Positions 25,959 through 35,112 of a stretch of DNA of 64,000 nucleotides are shown one piece after another. The translations under genes and the position numbers were made by a program. The stretch comes from Stenomitos frigidus_A. GTDB taxonomy: Bacteria > Cyanobacteriota > Cyanobacteriia > Leptolyngbyales > Leptolyngbyaceae. How positions within the stretch are numbered: the first letter of the stretch is position 1; every line of letters begins with the position of its first letter. The stretch is taken from assembly GCF_963877135.1 (NCBI RefSeq), contig NZ_CAWNSW010000080.1, positions 124,001 through 188,000 of the forward strand. The letters are read 5' to 3'. A model generated the notes under the pieces. The model was given only the letters and a program-made list of their open reading frames with translations, did no database searches and was not told where the DNA came from.

Positions 25959-28283
25959 TCATTGTGAACTTTGCATTGACTTCCGCACTCTCTCCACCTG
26001 CTTTGGTGCTTCCATTTCACTGAACAGCCGAATCGCTTTCTGAAAGTTTTCATCACTTTCCTTATTTGCTTGCATTGCTTGGTAAGTTAATCCAAATTGA
26101 TAGTGAGCTTCAGCCAATTCAGGCTTAGCTCCAACAAATTCCAGAATTCTGATTGCTTGAGAGAGATACAGTAAAACTATTTCAAATTCTTGCGACTCTC
26201 GATGAATTTCTGCTAACCCAGCTAGTGCCTTTGCTTTAACATGACTAAAATATGTAGTCTGTTCTGTAAGCGTTATAGCTTGATGATAAACTTCAGATGC
26301 TTTTTTGAAATTCTTTACGTTTTTGTATGCTAATCCCAAGAATATCGCTCCATAGCTAAGATTCCATATGTCGAATTCCTGCGTTTGATCTGACAACAAG
26401 AAATGAGCCTTATCAGCAAAGAATATTGCTTCGTTTTCCCTACCAGAGCAAGAGTGAAGAAAAGCCAGAACACTACACTCATAAAGAGGTCTGTTGTTTT
26501 CCTTGTCTTCAAGAAGCTTTTTTGTAATTTTTTCTGCTTCTTCAAGTTCCCAGAGTAGGATTTTACAAAGACTGATATTCATAAGAGAAATTTTGTAAAG
26601 CATTCGCAACTTAGAGTCTATTTCAGATCTACCTGTATCTGTATCTAAACCACTTAGACAAACCTTAGCTATATCACCTGATTTCTCACTACATTGAATA
26701 GCTTCTTTTGTATTACCAGTTAGCAAATATGCACTAGATAGGATTCTATAAAGGTTGCTTAAACAGTAGCTAGGCGAAATGTAACTCACAATCCGTTTGA
26801 TTTCAAAAATCAATGCTTGCCACACACCAAATTTGATGAGCGAACTGCCGAGGCTTTGAATTTTTTGGGATCTATTGCTATATCTTCCGAAAGCAACGAC
26901 ATTGCCTGCTTTTTCATAGTCACAAATATCTAGGTAGTGGAAGTAAGCCTCAAAAGCTCTTAGTGCATCTTTAGCGGTGTCAACGACCGCAATACTATTT
27001 GTCCAAAACTCTGCTGCCTTATGATTCCCTACCTCCCAATCTTCACTTACTCTTAATCGTGTAATCGATTCTTCTCTTACTGCCGGATGCAGCCAAAAAA
27101 ATCCGTCTTCAAAATCAATTAGCGATCGATCCTGCAAAGATTTAATCACGCGTCGACGACGATGCTCTGGTACATCCCATAGTAGGCAAAATAGTCCTTC
27201 AATCGGTACACTTGGCACATCTTGATAGCGATAACAGCCCATCCGGCAAAGTAACTTGTAAGCATCGGGTTCATGTCGTTGCAACCGATCGAACTGCTTC
27301 GCAACTAAATCTTCCAGATCTCGTTCAATAAATAAATCGTCTTGATTTGCCCGCCAGTAGGCTTCAACATCACCAGAAAAATCCTCTAAAACCACGCCGC
27401 TGATGATATCCATCGCTTTGGCGTTCCCACCATACGCATCGTGCAAAGTAGCCAAAGCAGGAGTATCTGTATTGATGCTGCGACTCTGAAAAAATTGTGA
27501 CCAGGCTTGGACATCTAAACTTCTCAATGAATAATGCTGCACGGTGACATCGGCTTCTCGCAGGCGTTCTCGACTAGTAATTAAGGTGATTGACTGCACA
27601 GTTGGATCACTCAACACTCGCAGCAGTTCCACATAACGACGATGCGCTTCAATGAATTTACCTGCTGAATCTAACGCGGGTTCCAGGTTGTCAATCAAAA
27701 TACCGATGCGTTCCGCTTGCAGTTTGCGCTTGAGTCGATCGAGCGACACCAAAAACTCCCGTCCTGGTTCTTCACCCAGTTGCCGCAGCTTCTCTTCTAG
27801 CAGTCCTTCAATGGAAGCAATATCCTTCGTTTCCTTCGCAATGGGAAACTCTAGAAAAGAGCCAAACGACTGCTGGAGATACTTTCGTGCCAGTGTGGTT
27901 TTCCCAACGCCACCCCGCGCCTGAATTACAATGACCTTGGCATTCCGGCTAACCAGCGTGTCTAAGTCAGCGATCGCTTCATCCCGTCCGACAAAATTAG
28001 GATCAGCCGTGGTGGTGGCTTGGGCTGCTGGGATGTGGTCGCTCTCCGCCAGCACCAATCCAAAAGATTCAAAGCAGCGGGCGATCGTCCGTTTGTCGGA
28101 GCCTTTGCAATCCAGGACATTCTTCACCGTCTCTGGGTCGAGTCCAGTCAACTCACCCAGGCGCTCCAGCGTGTACTTGAAGCCTGCATTCGCCTCTACT
28201 TCATGCGATCGTATTTGCTCCCGCAGCTTTTTGAGTCCACTGGCAGTCAGGATGCGCGCACGATTTCGCTTAGGTGAACTCAT
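25959..28283 (-). CDS. HTH - NB-ARC-type NTPase - TPR protein
   Basis: A 774-residue STAND protein. The N-terminal HTH-like domain (10-80; YTLERLGELTGLDPETVKNVL, then DKRTIARCFESFGL) matches that of the gene at 20859. FVGRDEAIADL precedes P-loop QARGGVGKTT (121-130), and LLEEKLRQLGE, GILIDNLEPAL and SLITSRERL-type motifs follow. The C-terminal half (about 440-774) is helical with TPR-like units (LAGLAEIHRESQEFEIVLLY, AEAHYQFGLTYQAMQANKES). Probable ligand-sensing ATP switch; no effector enzyme visible. Transcribed toward the VapBC pair but 25 bp separates it from the antitoxin, so they may share an operon. Confidence 0.85.
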   Translation of the reverse strand: MSSPKRNRARILTASGLKKLREQIRSHEVEANAGFKYTLERLGELTGLDPETVKNVLDCKGSDKRTIARCFESFGLVLAESDHIPAAQATTTADPNFVGRDEAIADLDTLVSRNAKVIVIQARGGVGKTTLARKYLQQSFGSFLEFPIAKETKDIASIEGLLEEKLRQLGEEPGREFLVSLDRLKRKLQAERIGILIDNLEPALDSAGKFIEAHRRYVELLRVLSDPTVQSITLITSRERLREADVTVQHYSLRSLDVQAWSQFFQSRSINTDTPALATLHDAYGGNAKAMDIISGVVLEDFSGDVEAYWRANQDDLFIERDLEDLVAKQFDRLQRHEPDAYKLLCRMGCYRYQDVPSVPIEGLFCLLWDVPEHRRRRVIKSLQDRSLIDFEDGFFWLHPAVREESITRLRVSEDWEVGNHKAAEFWTNSIAVVDTAKDALRAFEAYFHYLDICDYEKAGNVVAFGRYSNRSQKIQSLGSSLIKFGVWQALIFEIKRIVSYISPSYCLSNLYRILSSAYLLTGNTKEAIQCSEKSGDIAKVCLSGLDTDTGRSEIDSKLRMLYKISLMNISLCKILLWELEEAEKITKKLLEDKENNRPLYECSVLAFLHSCSGRENEAIFFADKAHFLLSDQTQEFDIWNLSYGAIFLGLAYKNVKNFKKASEVYHQAITLTEQTTYFSHVKAKALAGLAEIHRESQEFEIVLLYLSQAIRILEFVGAKPELAEAHYQFGLTYQAMQANKESDENFQKAIRLFSEMEAPKQVERVRKSMQSSQ

Positions 28284-28327
28284 GGCTGAAGCAAGATTGT
28301 CTGGGTAATGCTATTGTGACCGACTTT

Positions 28328-28356
28328 CCCGAAGTTAAGGTGAATGACCCGACTTT
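28328..28356. promoter_or_regulatory. second copy of the HTH-STAND promoter motif
   Basis: CCCGAAGTTAA (28328-28338) and ACCCGACTTT (28347-28356), the same two elements as at 24428 but with a longer spacer, about 45 bp upstream of the HTH-TPR start. Autoregulation through the shared N-terminal HTH is an inference. Confidence 0.38.
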
Positions 28357-28531
28357 AAGATTGAAACGGGGTCTGACGGGTTAGAGGACAATCGCCCAAA
28401 GCCCTTTAGAGAAAGGGGTTTGTGTTTGGAAAGAAAACAATTAAGGTCATCCTTAACCACCGGAGATTCCCTGGAGAACCATCGCTAAATACTAGAGGAT
28501 TGGTACATCAGTTCCTTTAGGAGTCTTACAG

Positions 28532-28729
28532 ATGGCTACCTCCGTTCAGACCCCAACCCTCCCACCGCAAGCTTGCCTACCATCCTCCAATCAGATCGCC
28601 CTTGCACCCAATCAAAGCACATTGCCTGTTGCTCCTACACCTTCCCAATTAGCAGGTGGCGATGTGGTCAATCTTTTGATCGCGATCGCGGTGCTGGTGA
28701 AAGTCGTCCTGGGTAAGTCCAAACAGTAG
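28532..28729 (+). CDS. small Pro/Ser/Thr-rich protein with one C-terminal TM helix
   Basis: 65 residues: a Pro/Gln/Ser-rich N-terminal 40, then GGDVVNLLIAIAVLVKVVLGKSKQ, a tail-anchored hydrophobic helix. TTAGGAG upstream is a good ribosome-binding site. It precedes the transglutaminase-like gene on the same strand by about 200 bp. Not recognised. Confidence 0.55.
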   Translation: MATSVQTPTLPPQACLPSSNQIALAPNQSTLPVAPTPSQLAGGDVVNLLIAIAVLVKVVLGKSKQ

Positions 28730-28926
28730 TTGTCGGGTTCTATGGTTCGTTCATCAGACTATTAACCAGATGCGGATCACTGTGAATCAGAAACCGCTCA
28801 CCCTGTTGCTGTATCTACTAAAAATCTGGTCTGTAGCAACTCTCCGCACCTCTGTCCGTCTCAATCATTCAACCATCGTCCCCAGCCTGGGCATCCTTGA
28901 CTTAGATCAACCTTCTTCCAGGGCTT

Positions 28927-30396
28927 ATGCGCTTCCTCCTCCTTGACCTCCCAGCCCGATTACTGAAAGGACTGCTGATTCTGTTGGTCTTCCTCACGCC
29001 TGTCTTGGGTGTATGGTTAGCCTCCTCGCTGGTCGCATATACGAATGGTCCTACCTGGCTGGCAGTCGGCTCTGGAGTGCTCTTGTTTCCCCTGCTCCCG
29101 ATCGCCTGGGATCTGCGGGGTCGAAAGCGCCGTCAGCACAAACCACAAATCCTGACTTGGGGCGATCGCGTCATCCTGCGAACCCTGCTGCTCAACCTGC
29201 TTTTCCTCACCTGCCTGCTAGCACTGCGTCCCCAAACCTCTTTTCTGGCGCTTTCCACACGGGGAGACTGGATGTTGGAGGGTCAGCGAGGACCTCAAGT
29301 GGAATGGGTTCGGCGATCGCTCTTCCAACTGGCGAATGAGCTGGAGTGGCTGTATCTGGCAGTCCATCAGAACCCTTACAAGCAGTACGCAGACACCAAC
29401 ACGATTCGCCCGGCACCCCAACCCACAGCGCCACCGTCCACTCAACCCACACCGCACACTGAACCTGCGCCTCAAGCTCAGAAAACACCGCCACCCACGC
29501 CAACAAACCCAACCGCCCAGCCTGCCACATTGTGGACTACGAACGCTGCTCTCCATCCGGCGGTTGCGAACATGCCAGCCAGTGTGGAAACCAGTATTGC
29601 TGCCGTCGCTCAGTACCTCGCCCAGCAGGAGCACGATCCCTTCCTCCGGGTGAAGGCACTCCATGATTATGTCGCCGATCGCATTGCCTATGATGCCCCT
29701 GCCTTCTTTGGACAGGCTCCCCGTCCACCCCAGGATGCCGAAACCGTTTTCCGTACTCGCAAAGCGGTGTGTGCTGGCTATGCCAAACTGCTCGAAGCTC
29801 TGGGACAGGCGATCGGGGAAGAAATTGTGTATGTCGTGGGCGATTCCCGCAGTCAGAGCAGCGACCTGAATGGTGGCAGTCATGCCTGGAATGCCGCCAA
29901 GCTTGCAGGCAACTGGTACTTAATTGATGCGACCTGGGATAGCGGGTATGTGAATGGCTCCAGTTTTACGAAGCAGTATGGCACCAGCTACCTATTTACG
30001 CCGCCCGCAGTCATGGTCGTCAGCCATTTCCCAGACGATGCCGCCTGGCAACTTTTGCCGCAACCGCTGTCGAGGGGCGACTTTTTCCGGCAACCGATGC
30101 TGCGTCCTGGTTTCTTCGCGCAAGGCTTGAAGTTGCTGTCACCGACCCGCTCGCAAACGGATGTGCAGGGCAACGCGGTGATTCAACTGGAGAATCCCCG
30201 ACAGCGTTGGTTGATGGCAAGCTACAGTGCCAAGGGTAGCCAGCAAGCTGAACACTGTGTGGAGCAGACGAGCCAGGGCACTCAATTATCTTGCCCCCTG
30301 CCGGGTACGGGCACCTACGAGGTGCAACTTTTCACGGGGGACCAGCAGTATGGGCACTACGAGTCTGTCGGGCAACTGGAATTCAACAAAGGGTAA
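28927..30396 (+). CDS. membrane-anchored transglutaminase-like protein
   Basis: A 489-residue protein with three N-terminal TM helices (about 10-32, 38-58, 75-98), a Pro/Thr/Gln linker (about 160-200) and a transglutaminase-like cysteine-protease domain: LRVKALHDYVADRIAYD, the Cys in TRKAVCAGYAKLLEAL, the His in GGSHAWNAAKL and the Asp in WYLIDATWDSGY form the C-H-D triad. A C-terminal beta-rich domain (about 385-489) follows. It likely acts outside the membrane on peptides or as a peptidase; substrate unknown. Confidence 0.85.
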   Translation: MRFLLLDLPARLLKGLLILLVFLTPVLGVWLASSLVAYTNGPTWLAVGSGVLLFPLLPIAWDLRGRKRRQHKPQILTWGDRVILRTLLLNLLFLTCLLALRPQTSFLALSTRGDWMLEGQRGPQVEWVRRSLFQLANELEWLYLAVHQNPYKQYADTNTIRPAPQPTAPPSTQPTPHTEPAPQAQKTPPPTPTNPTAQPATLWTTNAALHPAVANMPASVETSIAAVAQYLAQQEHDPFLRVKALHDYVADRIAYDAPAFFGQAPRPPQDAETVFRTRKAVCAGYAKLLEALGQAIGEEIVYVVGDSRSQSSDLNGGSHAWNAAKLAGNWYLIDATWDSGYVNGSSFTKQYGTSYLFTPPAVMVVSHFPDDAAWQLLPQPLSRGDFFRQPMLRPGFFAQGLKLLSPTRSQTDVQGNAVIQLENPRQRWLMASYSAKGSQQAEHCVEQTSQGTQLSCPLPGTGTYEVQLFTGDQQYGHYESVGQLEFNKG

Positions 30397-30502
30397 GACT
30401 CAAGGCAGCGCGGCTGGGAGTGCTTGCCTGACCACTGTGAAGCTGATTCCTGAGCGGATGCTGCGCCTCAAGGCTGTTGGAGCGAGCCGCCCATGCTGAC
30501 GT

Positions 30503-33364
30503 TCAATAGCACCAGGCATGCGAGAAGGCAGTATAAGACATTTGTTGAGCGCAGTACCACAATAATTTATGGCACTCGTGCCGTTGCGTTGCCACTTGGT
30601 GGGCAGTGGAGGCATTTGCCTCGACAACTAACACGCTTAGTTGAGAGACAAGCTTTGCCAGTTGAGGCTCCAGGACGACTGCCTTTAAGTCTTCCACGAC
30701 TCGTTTGTAAAGAGTGGGCGTCTCTTTGGCTAAGAGCAGTTGCAGCAAGCCGTCGATCGCTTGCGGATGACCCGGTTGGAGCGTTGCCAACCGATAGGCA
30801 AGCCGCCGTTGATGAGCGGCATCGGTCGCAGTGGCTAAACGGTGTTCTAAGGTTGTGATGAGGTGGTCTAAGTCTTGACTTGGCGCTGCCTTCAGTCGCT
30901 TGCGACTTGTCTTTGCTAGCGGCTTTTGCATGGAGGCAAGGACAGCCATAGCCAGTGCATGGGCTGGGTCAAGGGTGAGCAAATTTTCGGCGGTTCGTAG
31001 TCGCAGCGTGGCATTGGTCGTAGATTGAATGATTTGTTCCAGCGTGGCGATCGCTTTTGGATGTCCGGCATTCATTTTTCCCAAGCTGTAAGCGGCGCGG
31101 CGACGAACGTTGCCTTGTTGGGTTGAGGCTAAAAGCTGCTCAAGGGACTGAATGAAGACAGAATGATCTGGAGCAATTTTGCCCAGGCTCTCAAGTACCT
31201 GCAAACGGAGCGTCTCGTTCTGGAGTGTGTCGCTGAGTTGGGTAAGGGCAGCGATCGCAAGAGGGTTGCCTGGATCGAGCGTTTTACCCAAAGTATAGGC
31301 AGACTGCCAACGGGCAAAAGGGTTTTCTGTAATTTGAATAAACTGTTCCAGAGCAGCAATCGCTAGTGTGCGATCAGTTTGCAGCAACGCAACTCTGGCT
31401 CCTTCACAGACGGAAGGAGGAAAGACTCCAAAGCGCCATTGAAGCAGTTGAGACAGAATTGATTGGGCATGAATGGATTGAGGGAACTCTGCCAACCCTG
31501 CCGCCGCCAGGAAGTAAGCTCGATGGGAATAAAAACCGCCACAGCGATCATCAAACGTGATGAGTGCCTGGATGAAGGCTTCTTTATCGGCGATAGCAAT
31601 ATCCATCCTGCCGAACCAGAGGAGAATGACCTCCCGCCAATGCGGGTTGAAGACAGGATAAGCATGAGCCGGGTCGAAGAAGAAGTGCCAATCGGCAAGG
31701 GACTGTGCGGCAAAATACTCCTGAAACGTCGGGTGATAAAAGGCATACACCTTTTCGCCTGTGTTTGTTGAAAGACCGACCTGATTGAGCCAACCCAGTT
31801 GCAATGCCAAAGACATTAACTCTAGTGATTGTGCGAAGGCAGTTTGAGCAAACGTATGGGACAGCCGGAAGCGGGTTTCGGGTTGCAAAAGTGCCTGCAA
31901 TGCCACCTGTCCGAGTGCCTCATTTAATTGCTGCCGTTGAGTCAGTGTGGTGGGAAAGCGGTCTTGTTTCCAGTCATAAATGGTTTCAACAAATTGCTGA
32001 TAAAGGAGCGCTTTTGTCTGGGGGAGAGTGCCTTGAGTCAACGACCAGGTGCGGCAGAGCAGGGCTAACCGGAGCGGATTTTTGACGGTCGCGCTGATCC
32101 GCTTGCGCTTCGGATCGTCCAAGGCTTGTCGCAGACGATCGCCCAGTGATGGGTTGTCCTGAAACCAGCGATCAATGAACTGCCCTACCTGATCCTCGCG
32201 ACCGCCATTCCCAATGCTGAAACTGAGATTGCCGTAGGTGGTAAAGGCGGCGAGAGCATTTTTCCCGCCATCCCACACATTGGAACGGCACGTCAGCACC
32301 ACATGAGCATCGGCAAGCCAGCCCCGCAATTGACGGGAAAGGCTGGTTAGAGCGGTGGCGGCATCGAGCGCCATTTCGTCGATCGCATCCAGCAATAACC
32401 AGACGCGCCCCTGTTGAAACTGTTCTGCGAAGGCTTCCTGAAGCTCTGGAGCAACACTCAGCTTCCGGGTTGCCTGCTTTAGCCAATCGTGCAGAAGGTA
32501 GTGTTCCAGGGTTGCCCCTTGCAGATCTGCCAGTGACACCCAGATCGGTAACGACTGTTGCTCCAGTAACCAGGTCGCGATTTTTTGCAGCAGGGTGGTC
32601 TTACCGGCTCCCGGTTCACCGACGATCGCCACTCGTTGCTGTCCTGCCGCTTGCAGACGCTCGAAGAACGCCTCTAGTGAAAGGGGGCTTTCAGCATCCT
32701 CGGCTTCGTCAAGTTGCGGATCGGCGCTCGATGAATCATGACGGCTCTCTCGCCGTTTGCGCTCTACCAAACCCAATGGTAGATAGAGTTGCTGCACATC
32801 GAAAGCGATGCCATCCGCTACCGTCAACGGGTTAAGCGTCAGTTGTCCATACTGTTGTGCTTCTAAACTCTCACGGCAAAGCTGCCACCAGAAGTCCTGC
32901 CCATCTACTCCCGAATCTTCTGACTCTATGGGTGCCTCGCCTGTCACCTGCTTAGACTTCTGAGGGCGACGGTGCTCCCATGCCTGCTCGAATTGACGCA
33001 GGTTAGCAGCGCGATCGCTCCGCTTGTGCCACAGATTGAGGGTAAAGTGCCAAACCTCCGATCCACCCTTGTTGGGACGATTATCGTCGAGGATCGCCAG
33101 GAAATCCTCAAACCGTCGCAAGGCTTCTTTAATCTGTCCGCCACTCAAAGGAGTGTTTGCTAGTTTGGTCAGTGCTTCCAGGAACCGGACTTTCGTTCGC
33201 ACCACCAAACGTTGCTCGCTTTGCCAGTAGGTCTGCATCTGCGATCGCAAGGCATCCAGCGCAACCTCATCACAGTCCAACTCGTCATTGGCGTAGTCGA
33301 GTAGAACGGTGAAGAGGTGGAGCGATCGCTTTTTCGCTTCCGGTCCGTAACTGGGTCGTGCCAT
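30503..33364 (-). CDS. NACHT NTPase with HEAT-like repeats
   Basis: A 953-residue STAND protein. The N-terminal 135 residues carry a helical domain (TKVRFLEAL, ALRRFEDFLAILDDNRPNKG, WHFTLNLWHK, DRAANLRQFEQAWE) that I have seen at the N-terminus of other cyanobacterial NACHT proteins. The P-loop is GEPGAGKTT (249-257), Walker B is LLLDAIDEMA, and the post-core motif AFYHPTFQEYFAAQSL is typical NACHT. From about 640 there are HEAT/PBS-lyase-like repeats (AIAALEQ(F/L)IQ..., LGK..PG.P.AI). Divergent from rtcB, sharing a 230-bp control region, so a functional link with the RNA-repair operon is possible. Confidence 0.87.
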   Translation of the reverse strand: MARPSYGPEAKKRSLHLFTVLLDYANDELDCDEVALDALRSQMQTYWQSEQRLVVRTKVRFLEALTKLANTPLSGGQIKEALRRFEDFLAILDDNRPNKGGSEVWHFTLNLWHKRSDRAANLRQFEQAWEHRRPQKSKQVTGEAPIESEDSGVDGQDFWWQLCRESLEAQQYGQLTLNPLTVADGIAFDVQQLYLPLGLVERKRRESRHDSSSADPQLDEAEDAESPLSLEAFFERLQAAGQQRVAIVGEPGAGKTTLLQKIATWLLEQQSLPIWVSLADLQGATLEHYLLHDWLKQATRKLSVAPELQEAFAEQFQQGRVWLLLDAIDEMALDAATALTSLSRQLRGWLADAHVVLTCRSNVWDGGKNALAAFTTYGNLSFSIGNGGREDQVGQFIDRWFQDNPSLGDRLRQALDDPKRKRISATVKNPLRLALLCRTWSLTQGTLPQTKALLYQQFVETIYDWKQDRFPTTLTQRQQLNEALGQVALQALLQPETRFRLSHTFAQTAFAQSLELMSLALQLGWLNQVGLSTNTGEKVYAFYHPTFQEYFAAQSLADWHFFFDPAHAYPVFNPHWREVILLWFGRMDIAIADKEAFIQALITFDDRCGGFYSHRAYFLAAAGLAEFPQSIHAQSILSQLLQWRFGVFPPSVCEGARVALLQTDRTLAIAALEQFIQITENPFARWQSAYTLGKTLDPGNPLAIAALTQLSDTLQNETLRLQVLESLGKIAPDHSVFIQSLEQLLASTQQGNVRRRAAYSLGKMNAGHPKAIATLEQIIQSTTNATLRLRTAENLLTLDPAHALAMAVLASMQKPLAKTSRKRLKAAPSQDLDHLITTLEHRLATATDAAHQRRLAYRLATLQPGHPQAIDGLLQLLLAKETPTLYKRVVEDLKAVVLEPQLAKLVSQLSVLVVEANASTAHQVATQRHECHKLLWYCAQQMSYTAFSHAWCY

Positions 33365-33436
33365 CGGTAAAGAAGTCGATGCTGTAAGAGGAATTTCGAG
33401 ACAAATGGAGAATGCCTCACGGTTCTAACTCACATT

Positions 33437-33457
33437 TTCCCCTAGAAGCGAGGGGAA
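33437..33457. promoter_or_regulatory. inverted repeat in the NACHT-rtcB divergent region
   Basis: TTCCCCT - 7 nt - AGGGGAA, about 75 bp upstream of the proposed rtcB -35 box and 75 bp upstream of the NACHT start. Its position suits an operator acting on one or both genes. Confidence 0.35.
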
Positions 33458-33530
33458 TACCCCCGGTTAAGACATTCCCCCATCCCTAAAATGCCTGTGG
33501 AGAAAGTGCTTCAGCCGTTTTGGTGCTCAT

Positions 33531-33560
33531 TCGCCTGGGGGAAGTTGCCCTACCTATGCT
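33531..33560 (+). promoter_or_regulatory. rtcB promoter (proposed)
   Basis: TCGCCT - 18 bp - TATGCT, ending 37 bp before the rtcB ATG. The spacer begins GGGGGAAG. The same layout (box, GGGGGAAG, 18-bp spacer) is found before the Y-like RNAs at 34884. Cyanobacteria lack sigma-54, which drives rtc operons in enterobacteria, so a sigma-70-type promoter is expected here. Confidence 0.45.
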
Positions 33561-33597
33561 TGAGACATCAAACAAAGGAAATGAAGGACACGAAACC

Positions 33598-34779
33598 ATG
33601 CCTTACGAACAGTTAGACCTCTCCACCCCCAAGCCTGTGCTCTCCTGGGCAAACCATACCTTGGGTCAAGACGAAACCAAAATGGCGAAGAACGTAGCGT
33701 CCCTGCCCTTTGTCTTCAAGCATGTTGCCTTAATGCCCGATGTCCACCTGGGTAAAGGGGCTTTGGTGGGTTCCGTTGTCGCGACCAAGGCAGCGATCGT
33801 TCCGGCTGCGGTCGGTGTGGATATTGGTTGCGGGATGGCTGCCATCAAAACGCCCTTCATGGCTGACCAGTTGGAAGGAAAGCTGCAACAAATCCGTCAG
33901 GACATTGAAGCACTGATTCCGGTTGGCTTCCACGAGAACGAGGCAGCGGATACGCAAGTGCTGCACTGGCAAGGTTGGCAGGACTTTAAGCATCTCCACA
34001 CTGGTGTACAACACTTGGAAGCGAAAGCAACCAAGCAGATGGGATCGTTGGGTGGTGGCAACCACTTCATCGAAGTCTGTGTGGATGAGCAAGATCAGGT
34101 CTGGCTCATGCTGCATTCGGGTTCGCGCCATATCGGCAACGTGTTGGCACAACGCCACATTGAAACCGCTAAGGAGTTGGCAAAGTTGGCGGGTGAAAAG
34201 TTACCCGATCCAGACCTGGCGCATTTTGTGCAGGGAACTCCAGAGTTTGAGGCGTACTGGCGTGATCTGCAATGGGCACAAAACTATGCTCGTGTGAACC
34301 GGGAGGTAATGATGGCGCGATCCAAGCGAGTGCTGGCAAAGCATTTGGCAAACGGTCAACCTTTCACCCCTTGCCTGAGCGTCAACTGCCACCACAACTA
34401 CGCGGAGCGAGAAGTGCATTTCGGCGAGGAAGTGTATGTGACTCGTAAGGGCGCAGTCCGGGCACAGCAGGATGACTACGGCATTATTCCAGGCTCAATG
34501 GGCGCTAAGTCCTACATCGTGAAGGGTAAGGGCAAAGCGGACAGCTATTGCTCCTGCTCCCACGGAGCGGGACGGTTGATGTCCCGGAATAAGGCAAAGC
34601 TCAACTTCACCCTGGAAGACTTAATCCAGCAAACGCAAGGGGTTGAGTGCCGTAAGGATGAAGGCGTGTTAGATGAAATCCCTGGAGCTTATAAGCCGAT
34701 CGACCAAGTCATGGCAAACCAGTCTGACCTGGTAGAGGTAGTGGCAACCTTGAAGCAACTTGTTTGTGTGAAGGGTTAA
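33598..34779 (+). CDS. rtcB: RtcB RNA ligase
   Basis: 393 residues from the ATG at 33598, which is preferred because RtcB similarity starts at LSTPKPVLSWANHTL; the upstream open frame contains the proposed promoter. LMPDVHLGKGALVGSV, VGVDIGCGMAA (Cys78), LGGGNHFIEV, LHSGSRHIGN and CSHGAGRLMSR (guanylylated His322) carry the metal- and GMP-binding residues. RtcB joins 2',3'-cyclic-phosphate or 3'-phosphate RNA ends to 5'-OH ends, repairing RNAs cut by ribotoxins such as PIN nucleases. No archease gene is adjacent. First gene of a unit rtcB - two Y-like RNAs - rsr. Confidence 0.94.
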   Translation: MPYEQLDLSTPKPVLSWANHTLGQDETKMAKNVASLPFVFKHVALMPDVHLGKGALVGSVVATKAAIVPAAVGVDIGCGMAAIKTPFMADQLEGKLQQIRQDIEALIPVGFHENEAADTQVLHWQGWQDFKHLHTGVQHLEAKATKQMGSLGGGNHFIEVCVDEQDQVWLMLHSGSRHIGNVLAQRHIETAKELAKLAGEKLPDPDLAHFVQGTPEFEAYWRDLQWAQNYARVNREVMMARSKRVLAKHLANGQPFTPCLSVNCHHNYAEREVHFGEEVYVTRKGAVRAQQDDYGIIPGSMGAKSYIVKGKGKADSYCSCSHGAGRLMSRNKAKLNFTLEDLIQQTQGVECRKDEGVLDEIPGAYKPIDQVMANQSDLVEVVATLKQLVCVKG

Positions 34780-34883
34780 GGGTGGAACGGCAGCCAAAAA
34801 GCTAGGGGCATCCCCCAGGTCTTGAACCGCCCCTAGCTTCTCAACTCCAGTCATGGCAGGCTCTCCAACGACTCAGGCTCAAT

Positions 34884-34913
34884 TTGCCTGGGGGAAGATG
34901 AACTGACTATTCT
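34884..34913 (+). promoter_or_regulatory. promoter of the Y-like RNAs (proposed)
   Basis: TTGCCT - 18 bp - TATTCT, with a spacer beginning GGGGGAAG as in the rtcB promoter. It lies about 70 bp before the first RNA, which would leave a leader to be processed. It allows the RNAs and rsr to be made without rtcB. Confidence 0.45.
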
Positions 34914-34980
34914 GGATGCATTAAAGGGAAAGGAGACGAGAGAACACGCCTCACCTCCTACCCCCCAACTTTCAACCATG

Positions 34981-35102
34981 TGGCGGCTAGCTCAACAGTA
35001 GAGTGCCAACCATTGCCCGAAAGGGACGCAGATTAAGGGTTATCGCTTTGGACGACTCCCCCCTTAATCGCCGGAGATGCGGGTGCAATGCCCGCGCCGC
35101 TA
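34981..35102 (+). ncRNA. Y RNA-like tRNA mimic, copy 1
   Basis: A 122-nt element with tRNA architecture. Acceptor stem TGGCGGC (34981-34987) pairs with GCCGCTA (35096-35102): 7 bp, one G-U. A TA linker and D arm GCTC-AACAGTA-GAGT follow. The T arm is GCGGG-TGCAATG-CCCGC (35079-35095), with C56- and A58-like positions kept in the loop. The anticodon arm is replaced by about 70 nt containing a 9-bp stem, GATTAAGGG with CCCTTAATC. This is the layout described for bacterial YrlA RNAs, which bind the Ro protein Rsr; position between rtcB and rsr supports it. Ends are inferred from the acceptor stem. Confidence 0.85.
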
Positions 35103-35112
35103 CACCAAACAC

